In this document: positions 46,601-55,713 of the stretch, one piece after another
Layout: the number at the start of each line of letters is the position of its first letter
How positions within the stretch are numbered: position 1 is the stretch's first letter
DNA from: Rhodobacterales bacterium 52_120_T64
GTDB taxonomy: Bacteria > Pseudomonadota > Alphaproteobacteria > Rhodobacterales > Rhodobacteraceae
NCBI GenBank assembly: GCA_002162875.1
Contig: MABA01000008.1
Coordinates: 272,317-336,316, forward strand
Direction: 5' to 3'
DNA: 64,000 bases
The notes under the pieces: model-generated
Seen by the model: only the letters and a program-made list of their open reading frames with translations
Told to the model about the DNA's origin: nothing
The model's database searches: none
Translations under genes and position numbers: made by a program

Positions 46601-47117
46601 TCGCCAGGGGATTTCGAACCTCAATCAAGAAGGGCGACAACGTCTTTTAGATGCGTTTGAAGAAGTTAACAAAAACTTCTCTAAGTTATTCAAACATCTG
46701 TTCGGTGGCGGCGATGCTAACCTTGTGCTGGTCGAAAGTGATGACCCGCTTGAAGCCGGGCTGGAGTTGATGTGTCAGCCACCGGGTAAGAAGCTTTCAA
46801 CGCTTTCATTGTTGTCGGGAGGGGAGCAGACATTGACCGCCCTGTCGTTGATCTTTGCGGTGTTCCTCGCCAATCCCAGCCCGATTTGTGTGCTGGACGA
46901 AGTGGACGCCCCGCTGGATGACGCCAATGTTACGCGATTTTGTGATCTGCTGGATGAAATGACCAAGCAAACTGACACGCGCTTCCTGATCATCACGCAC
47001 CACGCTGTGACGATGGCACGGATGGATCGGTTATACGGCGTGACGATGGCAGAGCAGGGTGTTTCGCAATTGGTCAGCGTGGACCTGCGACAGGCTGAGG
47101 AAATTATCGAAGGGTAA
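43659..47117 (+). CDS. smc: Chromosome segregation ATPase SMC
   Basis: A 1152-residue SMC. The N-terminal ATPase half has Walker A [20 protein letters not shown]. Two long coiled coils (residues ~165-480 and ~640-1000) flank a hinge (~505-620). The C-terminal half shows the signature [18 protein letters not shown] and Walker B [13 protein letters not shown]. It dimerises at the hinge and organises chromosomes with ScpA and ScpB, which are not in the window. Start codon GTG with a weak ribosome site. Confidence 0.97.
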   Translation: [1152 protein letters not shown]

Positions 47118-47145
47118 AACGAAAACGGCCTCCGTTAGGAGGCCG
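47116..47145 (-). terminator. Terminator between smc and gcrA
   Basis: CGGCCTCC (47126-47133), loop GTTA and GGAGGCCG (47138-47145) form a perfect 8-bp stem. The T-run is on the minus strand (TTTTCGTTTT), so it best terminates gcrA, though it also follows the smc stop. Confidence 0.8.
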
Positions 47146-47170
47146 ATGTAGTATTAATCTGTCGTTTTTC

Positions 47171-47740
47171 TTAACGGGCGCGGCGGTCTCGGCGGCTGCT
47201 CATTGGTTGGAAGGCAACGGCGACGTGGGTTTCACAGTAGGGTTTGCCAGCCTGAACCGGATGACCGCAGAACCAGAAATCATCCGTCGCTGGGTCGCCG
47301 ATCGGCCATTTGCATGTTCGTTCGGTCAACTGCATCAGGTTCAGCTTTTTAGCCTGACCTTCGATTTCAACAACCTTTGCCAGCGCTTCGGCGCTTACTT
47401 CGGATGCTGAAGGTTGTGGTGGCAGTGGCTGACCAGCCGTGATGATCGGGCGCTTGCGCGGTATATCACGGGCCGTTGGAATCTCGGTTGTGGATTTCGG
47501 GTTGGCTACGCGCACAGGTTCCTTGGGCTTAGGCTTGGCCTTGGGCGCTTCTTTGACGACCTTTGGCGCAGCTTTCGCTTTGGTAGTCGTCGTGGTACGG
47601 TTGGACAATCCAAGGCGATGCACCTTGCCGATCACGGCGTTACGGGTAACACCGCCGAGCTCTTTAGCAATCTGGCTTGCCGAATTCCCTTCGCCCCACA
47701 TTTTGGTGAGGGTTGCAACGCGTTCATCTGTCCAGGACAT
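47171..47740 (-). CDS. gcrA: GcrA cell-cycle regulator
   Basis: A 189-residue GcrA, the alphaproteobacterial regulator that binds sigma70 and activates promoters with methylated GANTC sites. The N-terminal domain is SWTDERVATLTKMWGEGNSASQIAKELGG..RNAVIGKVHRLGL. A low-complexity Lys/Pro/Ala linker (residues ~50-110) follows, then the conserved C-terminal block TCKWPIGDPATDDFWFCGHPV and PYCETH. The frame stays open to 47797, but ATG 47740 has GGAGGGG upstream and the family N-terminus. CcrM is not in the window. Confidence 0.95.
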   Translation of the reverse strand: MSWTDERVATLTKMWGEGNSASQIAKELGGVTRNAVIGKVHRLGLSNRTTTTTKAKAAPKVVKEAPKAKPKPKEPVRVANPKSTTEIPTARDIPRKRPIITAGQPLPPQPSASEVSAEALAKVVEIEGQAKKLNLMQLTERTCKWPIGDPATDDFWFCGHPVQAGKPYCETHVAVAFQPMSSRRDRRAR

Positions 47741-47861
47741 CTTGCCCCTCCGTCTAATAGTGAATTGCCATATCAGGCACCCCGTGCAAACTGTCATAAG
47801 CTATGGGGATAAATGTCTGCCCTCTATTGTAACCCTTGTGGCGGCGGATACAAGGGGCGAC

Positions 47862-48665
47862 CTACTTGTGGGCGCTTAGACGATCCAGTCGCAAGCGATG
47901 TCGAACATCTGTAAGGCGGTAAACGGAACCAAGCACGGCCATAAGTACGCCTAGCCCCGTTGATCCACCTATCAAAAACATAACCAAAAGTTGATATTTC
48001 ACCGCCTCGGTCGGGTCTACACCCGACAGAATTTGCCCTGTCATCATGCCTGGCAATGATACGATGCCTGTGGCAGCCATCGAATTGATGATAGGCATGA
48101 AACCGGTGCGAAGGGCGCGACGCGTGAATGGTCGCATAGCCTCCCATTTTGTTCGCCCCAATAGAAGTTGCGCTTCAATCGCGGAGCGCTCACGATTGGC
48201 AGCGGTGTTTAAGGTATCCAGCGACAACGATATCCCGGTCATGGAATTTCCGAGAATCATACCGAATAAGGGCAGAGCGAAACGGGGTGTCCACCATGGA
48301 TTCGGCTGAATTTGCGTGGTTAGGGCGATGACCGTGATTGTTACACCCGAAAATATCATCGCGCCGGTACCAAGGCTGAATCCCCAAAGCCCCGAGAGTT
48401 TGCGTTCTTGTCTTGCCCAAACCTCGCGACCAGCTAGAAAAATCATTGCGACAGCGACAAGGGCAGTTAGCAGAGGTGACACAACGGCGAATAGGCTTTT
48501 GAGCAGTAAGCCAACCAACAAAAGCTGCACGATCATGCGCGCGGAGGCGATGGCCAGCTTTCGTTCTAACCCCAGTTTCAACCACAGAGATAGCGCGCCG
48601 TTCAGGACCAGAAAACTGGAGGCGAAGACTAAATCCAGATAGGTTAACGAAACATAATCGCTCAT
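47862..48665 (-). CDS. fetB: Iron export ABC transporter permease FetB (UPF0014)
   Basis: A 267-residue permease with about seven predicted helices, matching UPF0014/FetB. Family blocks are LERKLAIASARMIVQLLLVG, PLFGMILGNSMTGISL, and SLPGMMTGQILSGVDPTEAVKYQLLVMFLI. With FetA it exports iron and aids peroxide resistance in E. coli. The start overlaps the fetA stop (ATGA). Third gene of a leftward DMT-fetA-fetB unit. Confidence 0.93.
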   Translation of the reverse strand: MSDYVSLTYLDLVFASSFLVLNGALSLWLKLGLERKLAIASARMIVQLLLVGLLLKSLFAVVSPLLTALVAVAMIFLAGREVWARQERKLSGLWGFSLGTGAMIFSGVTITVIALTTQIQPNPWWTPRFALPLFGMILGNSMTGISLSLDTLNTAANRERSAIEAQLLLGRTKWEAMRPFTRRALRTGFMPIINSMAATGIVSLPGMMTGQILSGVDPTEAVKYQLLVMFLIGGSTGLGVLMAVLGSVYRLTDVRHRLRLDRLSAHK

Positions 48666-49249
48666 ACCGCCACCTGTCCGTTTTCAATCCGCATGGTTTT
48701 GCATCCCATTCTGGCGGGTTGGTCAGGGTCGTGTGTGACGAGAAGTATCGTGATCCCTTCTTCCATCAAGCCGCGCAACAAGGCTTCGACCATTAACCTT
48801 GTATCTGCATCAAGAGCCGCTGTTGGTTCGTCCAACAACAACACTTTCGGCAATTTCTCAAGGCAACGCAGTAGGCCAAGCCGGTGACGCTCGCCGCTCG
48901 ATAATCGCGAAACATCCCAGTTCATGGCGTCACGGGACAGGCCAATGTCGGGCAGGTGTTCAGCTATTCCGATCGGATTAACAAAGTGGTCACCAACTTT
49001 ATCCAACCACCAACCGGTTTCAGACGGCAGCAAGGCGACGTGTTTGCGCCAATCCGTGGCGGCAGTTTCCGAACGGGTCAACTGTGCTGTGCTGACTTCG
49101 CCCGTGTTTGGATCCAGATCCACAATTGCACGCAACAACAAGGATTTCCCAGCACCAGAGGGGCCGGTGATAGCAAGGCATTCGCTATCACCAACCGTAA
49201 AGCTGACTGGACCAAGCCCTGATCGCTGAAGCAATTGCACATTTATCAT
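48662..49249 (-). CDS. fetA: Iron export ABC transporter ATPase FetA
   Basis: A 195-residue single-domain ABC ATPase. Walker A is GPSGAGKSLLLRAI, signature LSSGERHRLGLLR, and Walker B KVLLLDEPTAALD; the switch His is in LLVTHD. The open frame extends to 49735 but only as antisense to the DMT gene reading frame. ATG 49249 overlaps the previous stop as ATGA and gives the normal length. Adjacent fetB fixes the assignment. Confidence 0.92.
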   Translation of the reverse strand: MINVQLLQRSGLGPVSFTVGDSECLAITGPSGAGKSLLLRAIVDLDPNTGEVSTAQLTRSETAATDWRKHVALLPSETGWWLDKVGDHFVNPIGIAEHLPDIGLSRDAMNWDVSRLSSGERHRLGLLRCLEKLPKVLLLDEPTAALDADTRLMVEALLRGLMEEGITILLVTHDPDQPARMGCKTMRIENGQVAV

Positions 49250-50118
49250 TGCACACGCCGTCTTTCGCTCCATGCCATTAGCAATGCGCCGAGGATGATA
49301 ATTCCGGCACCAACGCTGCTGAGGGCGGATGGGATCGCATTGAAGATCGCATAATCGTAAATGGCGGCGAAGATCAGCGTGGCGTAAAATAGAGGTGCTA
49401 CAAAACTGGCGTCCCCACGACGGATAGCGGTTAGGAACAATGATTGCGCCGAAACCATCAGCAAGCCGATACCAACAAGCGCCAACCATTGCATCGGCGT
49501 TGGCCAAATCCAGACAAACAAAGCCGCGGTGACGGCGAGAATTGTGCCAAATCCATTCGAGAATAGAAGAATTTGAAGCGTACCTTCGCGGCGGCTTAGC
49601 AGTTTGACGATGATAATCTCGGAGGCCAAAATAAGTGCGGATAGCAGGGCGATCAATGCTGCTGGCTGAAACGAAGCGGCGCCTGGACGGATCAATAGAA
49701 GCGCACCAACAACCGAAACTGCCGCAGCAGCCCAACGACGCGGTCCGACACTTTCGCCAAGCAGCGGAATCGCCAGGACCATAGCGATGATCGGGTTTAG
49801 CATGCTGATGGCGGTTGCGTCGGCCAGCGGGATAAGCGTGGCAGCTGCAAACATGCAGGTCACCCCTAGCGAACCCGCGAACGCCCGGCCGATGTGCAAA
49901 CGCAGGGCGGGGCGCGTAAATTCGGGCCGAACAATTGCCGTAGTTATTACCAGCGCGATCAGAGCGAAGGCATAGCGTCCGGCGGTGATCTGAAAGGGGT
50001 TGAGGGCCGGGCCAAGAACGTCCGTTCCCAGCGACTTTGCGAACAAACTGGTTCCAGCGACCAAAGCACTGGCGGCCAGCATTAGCATCACCGTGAACGC
50101 GATCTTATGCGTATTCAT
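49246..50118 (-). CDS. DMT-family (EamA) transporter in fetAB unit
   Basis: A ~290-residue membrane protein with ten predicted helices and two EamA repeats (PRRWAAAAVSVVGALLLIRPG; SALSSVGAGIIILGALLMAW). Substrate unknown. ATG 50118 is preferred to the upstream Met at 50196 because AGGA precedes it and the signal-anchor helix follows at once. Translationally coupled to fetA by ATGA. It resembles the DMT protein at 40083 only at family level. Confidence 0.87.
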   Translation of the reverse strand: MNTHKIAFTVMLMLAASALVAGTSLFAKSLGTDVLGPALNPFQITAGRYAFALIALVITTAIVRPEFTRPALRLHIGRAFAGSLGVTCMFAAATLIPLADATAISMLNPIIAMVLAIPLLGESVGPRRWAAAAVSVVGALLLIRPGAASFQPAALIALLSALILASEIIIVKLLSRREGTLQILLFSNGFGTILAVTAALFVWIWPTPMQWLALVGIGLLMVSAQSLFLTAIRRGDASFVAPLFYATLIFAAIYDYAIFNAIPSALSSVGAGIIILGALLMAWSERRRVQ

Positions 50119-50243
50119 AAATTTCGGTCCTGTTGATAAAACGGTGATCAATCTCGTCAGAGTAGATCGGCAATCTCGCAACGTCCAGTCATGCAATACC
50201 CCTGATTGACTTAAAGTCAGCTTTCCGGCATGACTTGCAAATG

Positions 50244-50276
50244 CCCGTCTGCATGAACGCAGGCGGGTGTTTTATT
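50244..50276 (+). promoter_or_regulatory. Terminator-like hairpin in argD leader
   Basis: CCCGTCTGC (50244-50252), loop ATGAAC and GCAGGCGGG (50259-50267) form a 9-bp stem (one G-T pair), followed by TGTTTTATTTT. It ends only about 20 bases before the argD start. It may terminate an upstream short transcript or act as an attenuator in the argD leader. Confidence 0.55.
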
Positions 50277-50298
50277 TTGAATAACAAAGGAGACAGAC

Positions 50299-51477
50299 GT
50301 GATTAGCCCCGTACTACCGACTTATGCGCGGGCACCGCTTTCATTCGTGAAAGGTCAGGGCCCTTGGCTGGAAACCGAAGATGGAACCCGCTATTTGGAC
50401 ATGGGAGCCGGCATCGCCGTGAATTCCCTTGGTCATGCGAACCCTATCCTCGTTGCTGCGTTGACGGATCAGGCACGACGACTGTGGCACACGTCCAATC
50501 TTTACAACATCCCCAATCAGGAGGCTTTGGCCGAACGTTTGGTCGAGCATACCTTTGCTGACACGGTGTTTTTTACCAATTCGGGCACCGAAGCAACAGA
50601 GGCTTGCGTTAAGATGGTTCGCAAGTATTTCGACCATATCGGCCAGCCAGAACGGTTCCGTGTGATCACGTTTGATGGCTCGTTCCACGGGCGGACAATG
50701 GCGATGATAGCGGCGGCTGGTGGTGAAAAACTGACCAAAGGTTTCGGGCCACTTATGCCCGGTTTTGACCATGTGCCGTTCGGCGATTTGGAGGCGCTGA
50801 AGGCTGCGATCGGTCCTGAAACGGCGGCGATCATGTTGGAGCCAGTTCAGGGTGAAGGCGGCATTCGCGTGTTGCCCGAGCAGGATTTGCGCGACGTTCG
50901 TGCACTTTGCGACGAGCATGGTTTGTTGTTGGTGATGGATGAAATCCAGTCCGGTGTTGGGCGTACGGGTAAGTTGTTTGCGCATGAATGGGCTGGTGTC
51001 ACACCCGATATCATGGCTGTGGCCAAGGGTATCGGCGGGGGCTTCCCGCTGGGCGCTTGTCTTGCAACAGAACGCGCGGCGGTTGGCATGGTTGCTGGCT
51101 CGCACGGTACGACTTATGGTGGTAATCCAATGGCTTGCGCTGTTGGGTGTGCCGTGATGGACGAGGTGACTCGTGACGGTTTTCTTGAAAATGTTAACCG
51201 TATTGCGGGGCATTTGCGTCAAGGCTTGGAGGGGTTGGTGGCCTCGCATCCTGACGTGTTCGATAGTGTACGCGGCGAGGGGTTGATGATCGGCCTCAAG
51301 TGCAATGCGACCAATATTGATGTAATAAATGCCGGGTATGAGGCGCATCTTTTGACCGTTCCGGCGGCCGATAATGTGATCCGTTTATTGCCGCCATTGA
51401 ACATCACGATTGAAGAAATCGACGAGGCGTTGCGGCGCCTTGAACAAGCGGCTGTCGCCGTGGAGGGGAACCTATGA
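50299..51477 (+). CDS. argD: Acetylornithine aminotransferase ArgD
   Basis: A 392-residue class III PLP aminotransferase. Motifs include [30 protein letters not shown] and the PLP lysine in [14 protein letters not shown]; the acidic [11 protein letters not shown] precedes it. It makes N-acetylornithine in arginine synthesis and may also act on succinyl-diaminopimelate. Start codon GTG with AAAGGAGA upstream. A terminator-like hairpin stands just before it. Its stop overlaps argF by ATGA, forming an argD-argF unit. Confidence 0.96.
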   Translation: MISPVLPTYARAPLSFVKGQGPWLETEDGTRYLDMGAGIAVNSLGHANPILVAALTDQARRLWHTSNLYNIPNQEALAERLVEHTFADTVFFTNSGTEATEACVKMVRKYFDHIGQPERFRVITFDGSFHGRTMAMIAAAGGEKLTKGFGPLMPGFDHVPFGDLEALKAAIGPETAAIMLEPVQGEGGIRVLPEQDLRDVRALCDEHGLLLVMDEIQSGVGRTGKLFAHEWAGVTPDIMAVAKGIGGGFPLGACLATERAAVGMVAGSHGTTYGGNPMACAVGCAVMDEVTRDGFLENVNRIAGHLRQGLEGLVASHPDVFDSVRGEGLMIGLKCNATNIDVINAGYEAHLLTVPAADNVIRLLPPLNITIEEIDEALRRLEQAAVAVEGNL

Positions 51478-52394
51478 ACCACTTTCTGGACATCCATAAA
51501 ACCAGCGCAAATGACCTGCGCGGCATGATCGACCAAGCGCGCGTTATGAAAGACGCGCGCAAGGGTTTGCCCAAGGGTACGCCCGACGCGGATCAGCCTT
51601 TGGCGAACCATTTAGTGGCCTTGATATTCGAAAAACCGTCAACAAGAACAAGGGTTTCCTTTGATGTTGGGGTTCGTCAACTGGGTGGGCAGACGTTGGT
51701 ACTTTCGGGTGCTGACATGCAACTTGGGCACGGTGAAAGTATCGCAGATACGGCGCGGGTCCTAAGCCGTTATGTCGATATGATCATGATCCGCACATTT
51801 GACGAAGCCACGCTGCTGGAACTGGCGGAACACGCCACCGTTCCGGTTATCAACGGGCTTACAGACAGAACACATCCATGCCAGATTATGGCCGATGTAC
51901 TGACGTTTGAAGAACACCACGGGCCGATCAAAGGCAAGAAAGTCGTCTGGACGGGTGACGGAAATAACGTCTGCGCCAGCTTCTTACATGCGGCAGGGCA
52001 ATTCGGGTTTGACCTAACGTTTGCGGGGCCGGAAAGCCTTGATCCTGAACAAGAATTTGTCGATTTTGCCCGTTCCAAAGGATCGACTGTTACGATCGAG
52101 CGGGACGCCGACAAGGCGGTTGAAGGGGCGGATCTGATCGTCGCGGATACATGGGTTTCGATGCATGATGACAAGGCCTCGGCCAAGCACAACCTTTTGC
52201 AACCTTATCAGGTGAACGAGCATCTGATGGGGCAGGCCAAGGGCGATGCGCTGTTCATGCATTGCTTGCCCGCCTACCGCGAACAGGAAGCTACGGGGGC
52301 AGTTCTGGATGGACCGCAATCGGTGATTTTCGACGAAGCCGAGAACCGTTTGCATGCACAGAAAGCGGTCATGCGATGGTGTCTGGGGAAATAG
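51474..52394 (+). CDS. argF: Ornithine carbamoyltransferase ArgF
   Basis: A 306-residue OTCase. The carbamoyl-phosphate loop is [14 protein letters not shown] and the ornithine/carbamoyl site shows [25 protein letters not shown] and the C-terminal [11 protein letters not shown] are diagnostic (Cys in HCLP). It converts ornithine and carbamoyl phosphate to citrulline. It is coupled to argD by an ATGA overlap. The second copy of the octamer element begins eight bases after its stop. Confidence 0.97.
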   Translation: MNHFLDIHKTSANDLRGMIDQARVMKDARKGLPKGTPDADQPLANHLVALIFEKPSTRTRVSFDVGVRQLGGQTLVLSGADMQLGHGESIADTARVLSRYVDMIMIRTFDEATLLELAEHATVPVINGLTDRTHPCQIMADVLTFEEHHGPIKGKKVVWTGDGNNVCASFLHAAGQFGFDLTFAGPESLDPEQEFVDFARSKGSTVTIERDADKAVEGADLIVADTWVSMHDDKASAKHNLLQPYQVNEHLMGQAKGDALFMHCLPAYREQEATGAVLDGPQSVIFDEAENRLHAQKAVMRWCLGK

Positions 52395-52401
52395 CCCAAA
52401 G

Positions 52402-52508
52402 GCGTTAACCTTTACGATAATTCACGGGATTTGTGTGTGCACAATGCGTACACAACCCGTGCACAACGCGTATGTACGATTTTGCGCATGGGTTTGTTAA
52501 CCTTTAAC
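52402..52508. repeat. Dispersed intergenic element, copy 2 (inverted)
   Basis: Inverted copy of the element at 28978-29066. On the plus strand the octamers read GTGCACAA (52437-52444), GTACACAA (52448-52455) and GTGCACAA (52459-52466), again 11 bp apart. The conserved CGTATGTAC follows, and GTTAAC flanks lie at 52404 and 52496. It contains about ten extra bases near its right end relative to copy 1. It lies between the convergent argF and monooxygenase genes. The rest of the 52395-52609 gap shows nothing recognisable. Confidence 0.75.
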
Positions 52509-52609
52509 GTTTCGGAATAGATTTAAGCGGCAGTTGATAGCGCTGTTATTCGGTGCGCACGATAACTGTGATCCTCAACCATGGCGGTATATCGAGAGCG
52601 CTTGTGGAG

Positions 52610-52906
52610 TCAGTCCGTGACAAGTTCGTAGTGTTTGATGGTTCGTGACTCGACAAGCTCGGCCTCGGCTGGATCAATGTGCGGAGATTGATAATCTTCG
52701 CCGACAAACGCCTTTAATGACCGCAGGTCTTTCCAAACCATAACGAAGCTGAATTCCCTTGGGCTATCTGGTCTTGGTGCGCCGGGTAACACTGACACGA
52801 TCCCATCGGTTCCCTTCATCAGCGGGATGGCTGTCTCATGAAAAAAATTGCTGAATTCGTTCTCTTTACCCGGCCGAATGACCACTTGAAAAATACGCAG
52901 GATCAT
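52610..52906 (-). CDS. Antibiotic-biosynthesis-monooxygenase-like (ABM) protein
   Basis: A 98-residue dimeric alpha-beta barrel protein. It begins MILRIFQVVIRPGKENEFSNFF and contains FSFVMVWKDLRSLKAFVGEDY. The fold covers small monooxygenases, heme-degrading IsdG proteins and YgiN quinol oxidases; no heme ligand can be named. ATG 52906 is chosen because AAGGAAA lies upstream. Transcribed alone; the 52907-53187 gap upstream has no identified feature. Confidence 0.75.
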   Translation of the reverse strand: MILRIFQVVIRPGKENEFSNFFHETAIPLMKGTDGIVSVLPGAPRPDSPREFSFVMVWKDLRSLKAFVGEDYQSPHIDPAEAELVESRTIKHYELVTD

Positions 52907-53187
52907 TTTGATTTCCTTCCTGATCAGTGATTTTGACGAAGAATACTTGGTGTGTGCCAAGCGACACCCTGTCTACACCTACTGTACCACAGGTGGACAT
53001 CCGTTGGCGTGTGGGGCAACTCCGAGGGCAACATGAGTGGTGCGAAGGCTTGGCGGGGCGGGTGCCGCATCTGCCAGTTTAGAACGGAGGTTGCGCACAG
53101 ACCGAACATGTTACGAGATTGCCGCTGGTTCTTTGGCTTGGCGTGGGATAATCGGAATTTGGCATCTTTAAGGAGTATCACCAAAAC

Positions 53188-53889
53188 GTGCGTATTGCGA
53201 TTTATCATACTAACCCGACTGACCAAAATGCTGTGTCGCTTGGCGATCATTATGGCCGCATGTTCGAGGACATGTTGTATCCCCTCATGACGGGTACGAC
53301 GTTTGCAAGCTTCGATGTGTTGGACGGAGTATTTCCCGACGATCCCACACGTTTCGACGCGGTTATTATCACCGGATCTTCGGCGTTTGTTACGGATGAT
53401 GCTGAGTGGATAGATACGTTGTTTTCACATATTCGGGATATGGATCGCGCGAAAACCAAGCTGTTTGCGGTTTGTTTCGGGCATCAAGCTGTTGCGATGG
53501 CTTTGGGTGGCCGAGTCGAGCATCGTGAAATTGTACTGGGTGCGCCTGAAATTCGTGTGACTTCGCGGAAAGACTGGATGCAGCCCGCGGCGGAATCGTT
53601 GCGGCTTTATGGTGGGAACTTTCAGCAAGTGGTTGAGGTGCCGGATACGCTGGAGGTTCTTGCCTCGCATCCGGATTGTCCGGTTGCAATGATGGCAAAG
53701 GGAGAGCATCTGATGACAGTGCAATTCCACCCCGAGTTTTCGGCTGAATATATGCATCGGTATGTTGACCAGATTTCAGAGCACATCAGCGATGAGCGCA
53801 CTGACGAAGCACGGCAAGAATTCGAGGCTGGAGCCGATGGTGCGATATTCGCGAAATGGGCTGCCGGATTTTTAAACGGCAACATTTAA
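53188..53889 (+). CDS. Class I glutamine amidotransferase-like protein
   Basis: A 233-residue stand-alone GATase1 domain. The nucleophile is in FAVCFGHQAVAMALGG and the catalytic His-x-Glu is in VQFHPEFSAEYM. Relatives include GuaA-like domains and YfeJ-type proteins that may act on gamma-glutamyl compounds. No partner synthetase is adjacent. Start codon GTG; an AAGGAG exists upstream, but about 13 bases away, so translation may be weak. It precedes metG on the same strand. Confidence 0.85.
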   Translation: MRIAIYHTNPTDQNAVSLGDHYGRMFEDMLYPLMTGTTFASFDVLDGVFPDDPTRFDAVIITGSSAFVTDDAEWIDTLFSHIRDMDRAKTKLFAVCFGHQAVAMALGGRVEHREIVLGAPEIRVTSRKDWMQPAAESLRLYGGNFQQVVEVPDTLEVLASHPDCPVAMMAKGEHLMTVQFHPEFSAEYMHRYVDQISEHISDERTDEARQEFEAGADGAIFAKWAAGFLNGNI

Positions 53890-53979
53890 GGCACCGTTGC
53901 CGCAAACCCAGTGGAAATGTATCTGGTCCTTCGCGAATGCTTGGGGTAAACGGATTTTAACATCTACAAAGGGTTTCTC

Positions 53980-55713
53980 ATGTCTCGCATTCTTATTACT
54001 TCGGCGCTGCCGTATATTAACGGTATCAAACACCTCGGGAATTTGGTGGGCAGCCAGTTACCTGCCGATGCGTATGCGCGGTTTATGCGGGCGCGGGGCA
54101 ATGATGTAATGTTTATCTGTGCGACGGACGAACACGGTACGCCTGCGGAACTGGCAGCGGCCAAGGCTGGCATTCCAGTGGCAGAGTTTTGTGCGGATAT
54201 GTGGCAGGTTCAGAAGGATATTGCGGACGGGTTCCGGTTGTCTTTTGATTACTTTGGACGCTCCAGTTCGCAGCGCAACCGTGATTTGACCCAGCATTTG
54301 GCTGGGAAGTTGGCGGACAACGGGTTGATCGAAGAAGTTTCCGAGAAACAGGTTTATTCAAACGCTGACGGTCGCTATCTGCCGGATCGGTATATCGAGG
54401 GGACCTGTCCGAATTGCGGGTTTGAGAATGCACGTGGCGACCAATGCGAAAATTGCACCAAGCAGTTGAACCCGACGGATTTGATTAACCCTCGGTCCGC
54501 GATATCCGGGTCCACGGATCTGGAAGTACGCGAGACAAAGCATTTGTATCTGCGCCAGTCCACTATGCGAGACCGCCTTGATGCTTGGATTGATAGCCAG
54601 CAGGGGTGGCCTATTCTGACAACCTCGATTGCCAAGAAATGGTTGCACGATGGCGATGGGCTGCGGGATCGGGGCATTACGCGTGACCTTGACTGGGGTG
54701 TTCCGGTCAAGCGGGGCACCGAGGAATGGCCGGGTATGGAAGGCAAAGTCTTCTATGTTTGGTTCGATGCGCCGATCGAATATATCGCCGCGACGGCTGA
54801 GTGGGCAGATGCCAACGGTCTGGATGACGCGGCTTGGGAAAGCTGGTGGCGCACCGATAAAGGGGCCGAGGATGTGCATTATGTGCAGTTCATGGGTAAG
54901 GATAACGTGCCGTTTCACACGCTGTCGTTTCCAGCAACGTTGATGGGCTCGGATGAGCCTTGGAAGATGGTTGATTTCATCAAGTCGTATAACTGGCTGA
55001 CCTATGAAGGCGGGAAGTTTTCGACGTCACAAGGGCGCGGAATTTTCATGAATCAAGCGTTGGAGGTCATGCCTTCGGATTACTGGCGCTGGTGGTTGCT
55101 GAGCAATGCGCCGGAGAGCTCGGATTCGGACTTCACTTGGGAAAGCTTTCAGGGTGGCGTGAACAAAGATTTGGCCGATGTGCTGGGGAACTTTGTTTCG
55201 CGGGTGACGAAATTCTGCCGTTCCAAGTTTGGCGAAGTTGTGCCTGAGGGTGGCGAGTATGGTAAGTTTGAGGAAGCGACTACTGCGACGATTAAGTATC
55301 TTCTTGAGGGCGATGAAGAACGCCTAGGATATTTTAAACTAATGGAATCTATCGAGATTCGGAAAGCAGCTCATGTACTTAGAGGAATCTGGGTAGCGGG
55401 GAATGAGTATCTACAAATAGCTGCACCGTGGTCTATGTACAAGAAAGATCCTGACGCAGCCGCTGCTACCGTGCGTTATGCGCTGAATCTGATTCGGCTT
55501 TACGCGGTGCTGTCAGAACCATTTATTCCTGATGCGTCGGCCAAGATTTTGAAAGCGATGAATGTGACAGATACGAGCTGGCCAGATGATCTGGAGGCAG
55601 CAATGGAAGTACTACCCGCGGGCCATGCATTTGAAGTGCCAGAGGTTCTGTTCGCCAAAATCACTGACGATCGGCGCGTGGAACTGGAAGAACAATTTGC
55701 GGGGCAGGGATGA
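53980..55713 (+). CDS. metG: Methionyl-tRNA synthetase
   Basis: A 577-residue class I synthetase without the C-terminal tRNA-binding/dimerisation domain. The HIGH-type motif is in [13 protein letters not shown]. The connective peptide has a Cys4 zinc knuckle ([17 protein letters not shown]), and the KMSKS-type loop reads [17 protein letters not shown] precedes the ATG. A stretch at about 55318-55440 uses CTA, AGA, GGA and ATA codons more than the rest of the gene. Its stop overlaps the GFA gene by ATGA. Confidence 0.97.
   Translation: MSRILITSALPYINGIKHLGNLVGSQLPADAYARFMRARGNDVMFICATDEHGTPAELAAAKAGIPVAEFCADMWQVQKDIADGFRLSFDYFGRSSSQRNRDLTQHLAGKLADNGLIEEVSEKQVYSNADGRYLPDRYIEGTCPNCGFENARGDQCENCTKQLNPTDLINPRSAISGSTDLEVRETKHLYLRQSTMRDRLDAWIDSQQGWPILTTSIAKKWLHDGDGLRDRGITRDLDWGVPVKRGTEEWPGMEGKVFYVWFDAPIEYIAATAEWADANGLDDAAWESWWRTDKGAEDVHYVQFMGKDNVPFHTLSFPATLMGSDEPWKMVDFIKSYNWLTYEGGKFSTSQGRGIFMNQALEVMPSDYWRWWLLSNAPESSDSDFTWESFQGGVNKDLADVLGNFVSRVTKFCRSKFGEVVPEGGEYGKFEEATTATIKYLLEGDEERLGYFKLMESIEIRKAAHVLRGIWVAGNEYLQIAAPWSMYKKDPDAAAATVRYALNLIRLYAVLSEPFIPDASAKILKAMNVTDTSWPDDLEAAMEVLPAGHAFEVPEVLFAKITDDRRVELEEQFAGQG

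Noticed and set aside
47414..47879. Plus-strand frames of 132 and 146 codons over gcrA
   Set aside because: Antisense to the low-complexity linker of gcrA; composition reflects that linker.
48662..49735. Long 357-codon form of FetA
   Set aside because: The first 162 codons lie over the DMT gene in another frame and contain no ABC domain; ATG 49249 with an ATGA overlap is the proper start.
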